Part shown: in pieces, positions 1-6,320 of the stretch | How the letters are laid out: each line of letters begins with the position of its first letter | Numbering within the stretch: position 1 is the first letter of the stretch | From: Lactobacillaceae bacterium UBA5807 | GTDB lineage: Bacteria; Bacillota; Bacilli; Lactobacillales; Lactobacillaceae | Direction: 5' to 3' | DNA length: 10,797 bases | Assembly (NCBI GenBank): GCA_002418005.1 | Contig: DIDF01000036.1 | Location: forward strand, 1 to 10,797 | Notes under the pieces: model-generated | The model's database searches: none | The model's input: only the letters and a program-made list of their open reading frames with translations | What the model was told of the DNA's origin: nothing | Position numbers and translations under genes: made by a program

Positions 1-32
1 TTTAAGACGGACCCTAGTAAATTAATTTTGTA

Positions 33-1421
33 TTACTTATGATTAGTGCCTAATTCTTCAATTTCTTCAAGGGATTTGCCACGGGTTTCAGGAACTTTAG
101 TTAAAACAAACAATACTCCCAAAACACAAATAATACCAAATATGGCAAATACCATTTCTTGAGGCATATGAGCAGTCATGACAGGGAATAATAAGCCAAC
201 TAACCAAGATCCTACCCAGTTAACCGAAGAAGCAAGTCCGGCTGCCCTTCCCCTTACTGCTAAGGGGAAAATTTCCCCAATAATTACCCAGGTCAAAGGA
301 GCCCATGTAAACGAATAAAAGCCAACAAAAACACTTAAGAAGAAGACGATCATCAGCGGATTAGCGTTTGGAACCAAAAAGTTAATGACGGCTGGCAGCA
401 GAAACGAAAGAGCCATTCCGGTACCACCAACGATAATCAAGGTTCGTCGGTTCACTTTTTCTGCAATGACAATATAAAACAATGAACCAACAACCAGTAA
501 GATTACTTGAATAATCGGCCACATTAAAGCGGAAGCTGCCGCATGGCCAGTAGCTTTTTGAACGATCAGCGGAATGTAATAGAAAATTGCGTTGGCTCCT
601 TGAAATTGTTGAAAAGCGGCAATCCCAACACCAGCAATTACTAAATAACGATATTTTGAACTGAAAAGGCTGGCCCAGTTTGTGGTTTTAGCAGCCTTTT
701 TTTCCTGTTTGGCAGTTTCTTTAATGTCGCTTAATTCATTATCGATTTCAACTGGATCAGTTCTGATAAAACTAAGGACATTGCGAGCTTGTTCATCTTT
801 GCCACTCTTAATTAAAAACCGAGGGGATTCAGGAAGTTTTAACACTCCCAAAAATAGAATCAAAGCAGGAACCGCAGCCAAGCCCAGCATTAAACGCCAA
901 GCCCAAGTTTGCGGAAGCCCCTTTAACAGAAAATCGATAACATAAGAAATCAACATTCCTGAAACAATCATCGTTTGGTTTAATCCAGTTAAACGACCAC
1001 GCATTTTAGCTGGAGCCATTTCGGACATATATGCAGGAACCAAAGCGGATGAAGCACCAACTGCAAGCCCCAAGAATATTCTAACAACGATAAGATAACT
1101 TGCCCCATTATTTGGAGCTAAGCCCGAAAGCAGTGACCCAATCTCAAAAACGATCGCAGCATATAAAATCATTTTTCTTCTGCCAAGTTTGTCTGAAAGC
1201 TGCCCAGCAATTGCACCGCCAAAAATTGCCCCAAACATCACCGCTGAAGTAATCCAGCCAGTAGTGCCCGCCGCATTTTGGAGTCCCCAGTCTATTTGAA
1301 GAAACGGAAGTGCTCCCGTCATTACTCCAATATCATATCCAAATAAAATTCCGCCAAAAGATCCAAAGAAATAAATGAACCAACTAGGAATTCTCTTCTC
1401 ACTAACTGCAACTTTATCCAT
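33..1421 (-). CDS. Sugar porter family MFS transporter (sugar:H+ symporter)
   Basis: A 462-residue, 12-helix major facilitator of the sugar porter family, which imports a pentose, hexose or polyol with protons across the cell membrane. Family marks are visible: GYDIGV in helix 1, DKLGRRK in loop 2-3 (about 77-83), PESPRF after helix 6 (197-202), the sugar-binding QQFQGANAIFYY in helix 7 (271-282), NRR in loop 8-9 (324-326), and PETRGKS near the C-terminus (444-450). The length is normal for XylE/AraE/GalP/XylT relatives. The ATG start has AGGAG nine bases upstream. The gene stands alone, with a TATAAT promoter and cre-like boxes upstream, so catabolite repression is likely. The substrate cannot be fixed from sequence: xylose, arabinose, galactose and inositol porters share these motifs, and no catabolic gene lies beside it to decide. 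Confidence 0.93.
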   Translation of the reverse strand: MDKVAVSEKRIPSWFIYFFGSFGGILFGYDIGVMTGALPFLQIDWGLQNAAGTTGWITSAVMFGAIFGGAIAGQLSDKLGRRKMILYAAIVFEIGSLLSGLAPNNGASYLIVVRIFLGLAVGASSALVPAYMSEMAPAKMRGRLTGLNQTMIVSGMLISYVIDFLLKGLPQTWAWRLMLGLAAVPALILFLGVLKLPESPRFLIKSGKDEQARNVLSFIRTDPVEIDNELSDIKETAKQEKKAAKTTNWASLFSSKYRYLVIAGVGIAAFQQFQGANAIFYYIPLIVQKATGHAAASALMWPIIQVILLVVGSLFYIVIAEKVNRRTLIIVGGTGMALSFLLPAVINFLVPNANPLMIVFFLSVFVGFYSFTWAPLTWVIIGEIFPLAVRGRAAGLASSVNWVGSWLVGLLFPVMTAHMPQEMVFAIFGIICVLGVLFVLTKVPETRGKSLEEIEELGTNHK

Positions 1422-1460
1422 AAACTGATACTCCTAATCTAACCACTAAGTTACTAAAAC

Positions 1461-1466
1461 ATTATA
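1461..1466 (-). promoter_or_regulatory. -10 box of the sugar porter gene
   Basis: A perfect TATAAT on the minus strand, about 40 bp upstream of the sugar porter ATG. No good -35 is seen 17 bp upstream; a cre-like box occupies the spacer instead. The start of transcription would fall near 1454. The call rests on the -10 match and position only. Confidence 0.5.
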
Positions 1467-1474
1467 AATAGCTA

Positions 1475-1488
1475 ATAAATCGCTTACA
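1475..1488 (-). promoter_or_regulatory. cre-like box overlapping the sugar porter promoter
   Basis: On the minus strand this reads TGTAAGCGATTTAT, matching the CcpA consensus TGWAARCGYTWNCW at 12 of 14 positions. It lies just upstream of the -10 box, inside the -35/-10 spacer, where bound CcpA would block RNA polymerase. Catabolite repression is inferred from position. Confidence 0.5.
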
Positions 1489-1537
1489 TTAACTTATAAA
1501 TAAATAAGCTTTATCAACTGGTATTAAAGCAATTTGA

Positions 1538-1551
1538 CGATAACGCTTTCA
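1538..1551 (+). promoter_or_regulatory. Second cre-like box upstream of the sugar porter gene
   Basis: Reads CGATAACGCTTTCA on the plus strand, 12 of 14 matches to TGWAARCGYTWNCW with the CG centre intact. It is about 70 bp upstream of the predicted -10, so it could be an upstream CcpA site cooperating with the promoter-proximal one. Confidence 0.4.
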
Positions 1552-1583
1552 TTTCCCAAAAACGTATGGATTAATCCTAGTAT

Positions 1584-1599
1584 ATTTATCCGGATAAAT
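1584..1599. repeat. Perfect 16-bp palindrome ATTTATCCGGATAAAT
   Basis: A perfect inverted repeat with no T tract, so more like a protein-binding site than a terminator. It lies about 120 bp upstream of the predicted sugar porter -10. Its half-site ATTTATC recurs in the palindrome at 1857-1877. I do not recognise the regulator. Confidence 0.5.
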
Positions 1600-1856
1600 C
1601 AACTAAAAGCCAAGTTTCACAAACTTTTTAAATAAATGAGGAAAATAATCTTGATATTTTTAACTATTTTTTTAAAAAGTACTCAAAATACTGGTTTAAC
1701 AGGATTTACATTTTGAAAATTTCTTCTGAAAAAGATGAGAAATTTGGTCCTTGATCATGCTCAGTATTATTTTTTGAAAATATTTAATTAAAATCATTCA
1801 AAAAAGTAAGCTTGAAAGACTTATATATCAGGTATCAAAAATACTAAGTCAATTTC

Positions 1857-1877
1857 AAAATTTATCAGATAAATTTT
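1857..1877. repeat. Perfect 10+1+10 palindrome, ATTTATC half-sites
   Basis: AAAATTTATC and GATAAATTTT flank one central A. The one-base centre does not suit an RNA hairpin, and no promoter is obvious nearby. It shares the ATTTATC/GATAAAT arms with 1584-1599 but has a one-base instead of a two-base centre. Chance in AT-rich DNA is possible. Confidence 0.4.
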
Positions 1878-1919
1878 TACCAAATCAAATAAGAATATTA
1901 TTCTAATTCTTGAAAACAT

Positions 1920-1956
1920 AAAAAAGACTCGTTTCACGTTATTTGAAGCGAATCTT
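1920..1956 (-). terminator. Rho-independent terminator of the 3-hydroxyacyl-CoA dehydrogenase gene
   Basis: On the minus strand the arms at 1956-1944 and 1936-1924 form a 13-position stem with one U-G wobble and one C/A mismatch and a seven-base loop, followed by a run of six T. It begins 14 bases after the stop codon. Confidence 0.75.
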
Positions 1957-1969
1957 CAAAACTATCGTG

Positions 1970-2866
1970 TTATGCTTTCAGAAAATCTGGGTCTTGAAAA
2001 GCTGGGTTTGGATACTTATAGAAACCTTCACCTGATTCCCTTCCCAATTTCCCTTCATCCAAAAGTTCCTTAGTTTTATCGGCAATTTCTTTTAATTCTT
2101 TGCTACCAGACTGAGCTGCTTGCGTTGCAGTAATATTGTAGGCAGTTCTTAATCCAACAACATCCAAAATAGCAAATGGACCCATTGGCGCTCCGGTTGC
2201 CAGCATCCAGGTCTTATCAATCAACTGCGGATCAGCCACGCCTTTAACCCAAAGACTTTGACCGGCATTAAGCAGCGGTATCAAAAGCGAGTTCAAAATG
2301 TAACCCGGCTGCTCTTTTTTAAGTTGAATCGGAATCATCCCAATATCTCTGGCAAAGTGGACTACTTGTTGATAAATTCCTGGATCGGTTTGAGGAGAAC
2401 CCATAACCTCAGCGGTATTATTCAACCAAACTTGGTTGGCAAAATGCAAATTTAAGAATTGTTTCGGTCTACCAGTATCAGCGGCAAACATACTGGGAAC
2501 AAGAGTGGATGAGTTGCTTGCAAAAATAGCATCCTTTGGAGCAAGAGTCGCTATTTTGTGGTAAAAGTCTCTTTTAATGTCTGGTCGTTCCGGAATGGCT
2601 TCAATAACGATATCAGCATTTTTGACTGCTGCAGCCAAATCATCTGTATAAGTTAAGTTATTTAATCCAGCATCAAATTGTTCTTCGGTAGCATTAACGT
2701 CTCTTTCATAATATGGCTTCAAAGATTTGATCCGATCTTCTGCCTTTTCAACAGCTTCTTTACTAATATCATAAACTGTAACTTTAAAACCATTAAAAGC
2801 TGAGTGAAATGCAATTTGACTGCCCAATACTCCACTTCCGGCAACTGTGACATTTTCGATCTTCAT
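1970..2866 (-). CDS. 3-hydroxyacyl-CoA dehydrogenase family protein
   Basis: A cytoplasmic NAD-dependent dehydrogenase of the 3-hydroxyacyl-CoA dehydrogenase family, which oxidises a 3-hydroxy group to a ketone. The N-terminal Rossmann domain carries GSGVLG (10-15) and VYD at the end of strand 2. The catalytic set is present: SNSST (117-121), His141 in LHFANQ and Glu153 in TAEVMG, spaced as in short-chain family members. The C-terminal all-alpha dimerisation domain contains KEQPGYI and ends with GEGFYKYP. At 298 residues it is full length. The residues around His141 differ from the HFFNP of true beta-oxidation enzymes, and no thiolase or crotonase is nearby, so the substrate may not be an acyl-CoA. 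The ATG at 2866 was chosen because AAAGGA lies nine bases before it but abuts the ATG at 2875. Catabolite control is likely from the cre box upstream. Confidence 0.88.
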   Translation of the reverse strand: MKIENVTVAGSGVLGSQIAFHSAFNGFKVTVYDISKEAVEKAEDRIKSLKPYYERDVNATEEQFDAGLNNLTYTDDLAAAVKNADIVIEAIPERPDIKRDFYHKIATLAPKDAIFASNSSTLVPSMFAADTGRPKQFLNLHFANQVWLNNTAEVMGSPQTDPGIYQQVVHFARDIGMIPIQLKKEQPGYILNSLLIPLLNAGQSLWVKGVADPQLIDKTWMLATGAPMGPFAILDVVGLRTAYNITATQAAQSGSKELKEIADKTKELLDEGKLGRESGEGFYKYPNPAFQDPDFLKA

Positions 2867-2882
2867 AGATATCATTCCTTTC

Positions 2883-2896
2883 TGTAAGCGCTTTCT
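2883..2896 (+). promoter_or_regulatory. Perfect cre box (CcpA site)
   Basis: TGTAAGCGCTTTCT matches TGWAARCGYTWNCW at all 14 positions on the plus strand, and at 13 of 14 on the minus strand. It lies just downstream of the predicted start of transcription near 2901 and upstream of the ribosome binding site, a position where CcpA represses. The match is seen; the regulation is inferred. Confidence 0.75.
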
Positions 2897-2907
2897 AATA
2901 TAACCAT

Positions 2908-2936
2908 ATTATAAAGGCTGGGATAAATTTAACCAA
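2908..2936 (-). promoter_or_regulatory. Promoter of the 3-hydroxyacyl-CoA dehydrogenase gene
   Basis: On the minus strand a perfect -10 TATAAT (2913-2908) follows a weak -35 TTGGTT (2936-2931) with a 17-bp spacer. Transcription would start near 2901, about 35 bases ahead of the ATG. Confidence 0.6.
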
Positions 2937-3043
2937 ACAAAACGCCTTATTTTTATCAAGATTGTGAAGCCCAAATTCGCTTAATGAAAGGAATTCAATT
3001 AAATATTGAACTTGACACTAGGGAACTAAACTGAAAAGCAAAT

Positions 3044-3090
3044 AAAAAATCCTCCAAAAATTCAGTTACTCGAAACCGAATTCTTAGAGG
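3044..3090 (-). terminator. Strong terminator of the ferrochelatase-NRAMP-flavoprotein unit
   Basis: On the minus strand CCTCTAAGAATTCGGTT and AACTGAATTTTTGGAGG pair along 17 positions including G-U wobbles, around a six-base loop, followed by ATTTTTT. It starts 15 bases after the flavoprotein stop codon and closes the transcription unit. Confidence 0.85.
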
Positions 3091-3105
3091 AAATTCAACC
3101 CACCA

Positions 3106-3867
3106 CTATCTTCTTCGATGTTTAACAACAGTGAAGAAATGAAGAATACATCCCAGCAAAACATAAAAAATAACTACGAATGAACCATAGAGCGGCCAGA
3201 AATTTGCGCCAGAAATAATTCCCATAAAAAACTGAATACCCATAGTAAGTAAGGCCATAAAAGCGACCATAAAGAATAATTCAATGTATCTCTTCAAAGT
3301 ACTATCATCCCTTTTAATTTCGTGATTGAGCTTTTCACCCCATCGGCGAGCTAATTGTTTCTTAGCCTCCGGAAGATCTTTCATTCCATACGTATTTGGT
3401 AAAACCAGTTCGTGAATTTTAATCACTCCTGCGGCTGACATTACCTTATCGATTGTTCTAAAGCTTTGGTCGGTAACTCCGGTAACCCAATTTTCAAAAG
3501 TTCCAGTGTAACAATCGGTGATACTGAGATAATGTTTATTTCTGAATTTATCAGGGTGAGTTTCGCCAATATGATCAATTCGAACCATTCGTTCTCGCAT
3601 GCAGTCGAAAAAGTCTTTTAACTTGCCAGCTAATCCGCCCCAATACGTTGGCGCAGCGATAACCCAGACATCTGCATCAAGCATTTTTTGTTCTAGCTGG
3701 TCCAATACTGGATCTTTTTTATCATCTGTATCCGGTTTAAATGGATAATCTTCTAAGTAAATAACTTCTTTTTTATTGGGTGCCTTAACGGAATCTAAAA
3801 CCTCGTTAAGCATTTTGGCAGTGACACCCGTTTTCTTATGAGAACCTAAAATTCCCAATATTTTCAA
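3106..3867 (-). CDS. Flavodoxin-fold NAD(P)H-dependent FMN reductase with a C-terminal two-helix membrane anchor
   Basis: A 253-residue protein. Residues 1-185 are a flavodoxin-like FMN reductase domain: GSHKKTG (8-14) would hold the FMN phosphate and APTYWGGLAGKLKDFFD (72-88) is the typical FMN/dimer loop of NADPH-dependent FMN reductases. Residues about 194-217 and 223-247 form two hydrophobic helices ending in KHRRR, so the flavin domain is probably tethered to the inner face of the membrane. Soluble family members lack this tail. The TTG start at 3867 is chosen because AGGGGGA lies six bases upstream; the open frame runs further up but would overlap the transporter gene. It begins 14 bp after the transporter stop, so the two are co-transcribed. 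It might reduce ferric iron, flavins or quinones for the neighbouring ferrochelatase; that role is inferred. Confidence 0.85.
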   Translation of the reverse strand: MKILGILGSHKKTGVTAKMLNEVLDSVKAPNKKEVIYLEDYPFKPDTDDKKDPVLDQLEQKMLDADVWVIAAPTYWGGLAGKLKDFFDCMRERMVRIDHIGETHPDKFRNKHYLSITDCYTGTFENWVTGVTDQSFRTIDKVMSAAGVIKIHELVLPNTYGMKDLPEAKKQLARRWGEKLNHEIKRDDSTLKRYIELFFMVAFMALLTMGIQFFMGIISGANFWPLYGSFVVIFYVLLGCILHFFTVVKHRRR

Positions 3868-3881
3868 TCTAAAATCCCCCT

Positions 3882-5234
3882 TTACTGAAATGTTGAAATG
3901 ATCAGTTGAATATTTAACACAGTGATTACTGAACAAAGGAAATACCCCAGAATAGTCACCCAAGGCTTATTTACATGCTCATGAAGGACATCTTTTCTGC
4001 TAGTCAAAAAGACAAGTGGAAAAAGCGTCATCGGCAGCGCAATACTTAAAGAAACCTGGTAATAAACAATGACCTGTTCAAAATTATGCTCCGAAAATCC
4101 AATTAAAAAACCAATAAGCATAATCGGAATTAATGTAACAAATCTGGTTAATAGCCGTCTTACCCACAAAGGAAGACGAATATTAAGATATCCTTCCATG
4201 ACGATTTGCCCAGCTAAAGTACTTGCAATTGATGAAATTAAACCGGTAATTAAAAGAGCAAAGGCAAACAAAGTACTCATAATTGGACTGGCCAAATTTC
4301 CAACTACTGAAGGATCTTTTAAACCATTATAAACACCAATAAATGCTGAAACATGCCCGCCATTATAAAATAGGGTTCCACCTAAAACTAAAAGTAAGGC
4401 ATTGATCAAAAATGCTGCAAATAAATGAACATTGGAATCCCATTTACCAAATCTCAAAGCTTCATTAACTTAAGCAGGAATATGCCAGTCATACTTTCTA
4501 CTTTGAGCCAAAGAAGAATGCAGGTAAATATTATGGGGCATGATTGTCGCTCCCATGATTCCTAAACTGATCAAAAGCATCGAATGATTAGTAAAAATTT
4601 GACTACTAGGAATTAATCCTTCCGCAATTTGAATGATTGGCGGAGTTGCTCGAAAAACTTCGATTCCAAAAATAATGCCAACGACCAAAATTGAACCTAA
4701 GACAATAAATTCAATTCGCCGAATGCCAAACCTTATAAAAAGCAGAACAATTAAAACATCTGCAATGGTTGCTAACATGCCCCACATTAATGGCAGCCCA
4801 AACAGTAATTTAAGCGAAATTGCAGTTCCAACAACTCCTGTCATATCAGTGGCCATCATCGCTTCTTCATTTAAAATCCATAGGGTATATCTACCCCATT
4901 TTGGCACCAATCCCGAAATTGCCTGCGCCAGGTCCATTCGCGAAACCACTCCCAGTTTGATTGACAAAGTCTGCATAAACATTGCGACCAAAATAGACAT
5001 CAAAAGGACAGATAATAGCTCAAATCTAAATTCACTGCCACCTTCTAAGGCCGTCAACCAATTACCCGGGTCCATGTAACCAACGGCCACTAAAGCCCCT
5101 GGACCACTATATGCCAAGAATTTTTGGAAAAACGAGGCTTCATATATACTAGGAACCTTGACACTTTCAGCAATTTCATCCAAACTTTTCTTTTTTTGCT
5201 GGTGAGCCAGACGATCTTTATCATAAAGACTCAT
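3882..5234 (-). pseudogene. mntH: NRAMP divalent metal transporter (MntH-like), interrupted by an in-frame TAA
   Basis: An NRAMP-family Mn2+/Fe2+:H+ symporter in the cell membrane. The first 254 codons encode helices 1-6, with the metal-site motifs DPGN in helix 1 (55-58) and MPH in helix 6 (232-234). Codon 255 is TAA (4472-4470). In the same frame the remaining 195 codons continue with helices 7-11, from WDSNVHL to the TAA at 3882. Total length, about 450, is normal for MntH. No other lesion is seen, so this is a recent nonsense change, a base error, or a gene kept by readthrough. The ATG at 5234 suits GAGAAG upstream; a GTG at 5243 overlapping the ferrochelatase stop is possible. A TTG at 4457 could start the distal half but has no ribosome binding site. 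The gene is coupled to ferrochelatase upstream and the flavoprotein downstream. Confidence 0.85.
4470..4472 (-). other. Nonsense codon inside the NRAMP gene
   Basis: An in-frame TAA between the Ala and Val codons of IPA/VNEALRFG, in the cytoplasmic loop between helices 6 and 7. CAA, GAA or AAA would each give TAA by one substitution. Without it the reading frame runs unbroken from 5243 to 3882. Confidence 0.9.
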
Positions 5235-5239
5235 ATAGT

Positions 5240-6193
5240 TCACTTCTCTTCAGATTTTATTTTTGTGACTGCCATATCTGCCAACATCTGACAGAATTCT
5301 GGATCCCCATTAAAAGGTCGGACCGTTTCAAATTTATTACCGCCATTTTCTCTAAAAGATTGGTAATTTTGAACGTTATTTTCTTCCAAAGTCTCCAAGC
5401 AATCTGTCACAAAAGAGGGCATGGCAACCAAAACGTTTCTCTTGCCCAATTGAGCAAGTTCCATTAACCGATTTTTTAAGTAAGGCTTTAGCCAAGGTGC
5501 TGGTCCAAATTTGGATTGATAACACATCTCAACATCTTCTTTAGGAACTATTTTAAGCTTTGATTTTATTAATGATGTCGTTTCTTCAGTCTCATCCTTA
5601 TAAGGATCACCATTTCGAACCATCGCCGAGGGAATTCCGTGATAGCTGATAATCACTTTATCGAAATCCCCCTTTTGATAAGCTTGATCAATATTTCTGG
5701 CTTGAAGTTCACTAAACTTTGGCAGTTTATAAAAATCCCGAATTATGTATGCTTTAACTCCAGAAGCATTTACTTTATCAATAATCGTTTTCGTTGTGCT
5801 TTGGGTGTAATTTGGAAAAAGAGAAATCACTACAATCTGTGTATCACCATTTGCTTTCATCTTTTTTAAAGTGGTCTCAATTTCAAATTGGCCACCATAA
5901 TTCATTGCCATTTGAACATCCCAATTAGGAAGAATCTCTTGCAAACGATCCCTAGTAATTTGGGTATATGCAATTAAGGGAGATCCCGCCTTGGTCCAGG
6001 AATGTTTATAAAAAGTTGCTGATCGCCAAGATCTCAAGGGGAGAATAAATCCACGTAAAATTGGCTGCCAAAAAATTTTCGGCATCGTAATCACGTTTTG
6101 ATCACTTAAAAATTCCTTCAAATAGCTTCGAACGTCTTTGGTTGAAGGTGAAGCTGGTGATCCTAAATTAACAATTAGTAAACCATTTGCCAT
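5240..6193 (-). CDS. hemH: Ferrochelatase
   Basis: A 317-residue ferrochelatase, which inserts Fe2+ into a porphyrin. The catalytic His185 (ISYHGIP) and Glu267 (DCLETLEE) are present with the usual spacing. The N-terminal motif is LIVNLGSP, followed by EFLSD and LPLRSWRSA, and a GSPL motif lies at 70-73. This resembles the protoporphyrin type of Proteobacteria and eukaryotes more than the coproporphyrin type of Bacillus, which has a Tyr in this N-terminal loop; that assignment is an inference. No other heme genes are in the window. Many lactic acid bacteria keep an orphan hemH and take up heme or porphyrin, and reverse activity that removes iron from heme has been reported for this group. GGAGG lies seven bases before the ATG. 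It leads the unit with the NRAMP gene, which starts at or within a few bases of its stop. Confidence 0.93.
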   Translation of the reverse strand: MANGLLIVNLGSPASPSTKDVRSYLKEFLSDQNVITMPKIFWQPILRGFILPLRSWRSATFYKHSWTKAGSPLIAYTQITRDRLQEILPNWDVQMAMNYGGQFEIETTLKKMKANGDTQIVVISLFPNYTQSTTKTIIDKVNASGVKAYIIRDFYKLPKFSELQARNIDQAYQKGDFDKVIISYHGIPSAMVRNGDPYKDETEETTSLIKSKLKIVPKEDVEMCYQSKFGPAPWLKPYLKNRLMELAQLGKRNVLVAMPSFVTDCLETLEENNVQNYQSFRENGGNKFETVRPFNGDPEFCQMLADMAVTKIKSEEK

Positions 6194-6223
6194 AATAAGC
6201 CTCCGTTAACACCTGATAAACAT

Positions 6224-6229
6224 AGATTA
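6224..6229 (-). promoter_or_regulatory. Possible extended -10 of the hemH unit
   Basis: On the minus strand TGGTAATCT gives an extended -10 (TGn plus TAATCT) about 31 bp upstream of the hemH ATG. It lies after the terminator of the preceding gene, so a promoter is expected here. No good -35 is visible. Confidence 0.35.
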
Positions 6230-6256
6230 CCACAGAAAAAACGATAAATTAACAAC

Positions 6257-6282
6257 AAAAGAGAGCCCTAATTGGACTCTCT
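6257..6282 (-). terminator. Terminator downstream of the ABC-ATPase-like gene
   Basis: On the minus strand AGAGAGTCC, a five-base loop and GGGCTCTCT make a 9-bp stem with one U-G pair, followed by TTTTG. It separates the ABC-like gene from the hemH unit. The T tract is short, so some readthrough is possible. Confidence 0.75.
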
Positions 6283-6320
6283 AATAATTATATAACAGTA
6301 TTGAAATTTTTATTTTAAAA

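Larger units (their letters stand above)
1560..1919. other. AT-rich intergenic stretch without a gene
   Basis: No ORF with a plausible ribosome binding site and no RNA gene is visible here. It holds a 16-bp palindrome at 1584-1599, an AAATTTCT/AGAAATTT inverted repeat at 1717-1745 without a T tail, and a 10+1+10 palindrome at 1857-1877. The remainder is plain A/T-rich sequence. Confidence 0.6.

Noticed and set aside
1717..1745. AAATTTCT/AGAAATTT inverted repeat as a terminator
   Set aside because: Neither strand has a T tract after the stem, no gene ends next to it, and the arms are pure A/T-rich sequence.
3882..4457. The distal NRAMP half as a separate gene starting at TTG 4457
   Set aside because: It begins inside a conserved loop of the NRAMP fold, lacks a ribosome binding site and continues the frame of the upstream half, so a broken gene explains it better.
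4633..5079. A 148-codon plus-strand frame opposite the NRAMP gene
   Set aside because: It is antisense to a strongly recognisable transporter, has no ribosome binding site, and its composition is that of a shadow frame.
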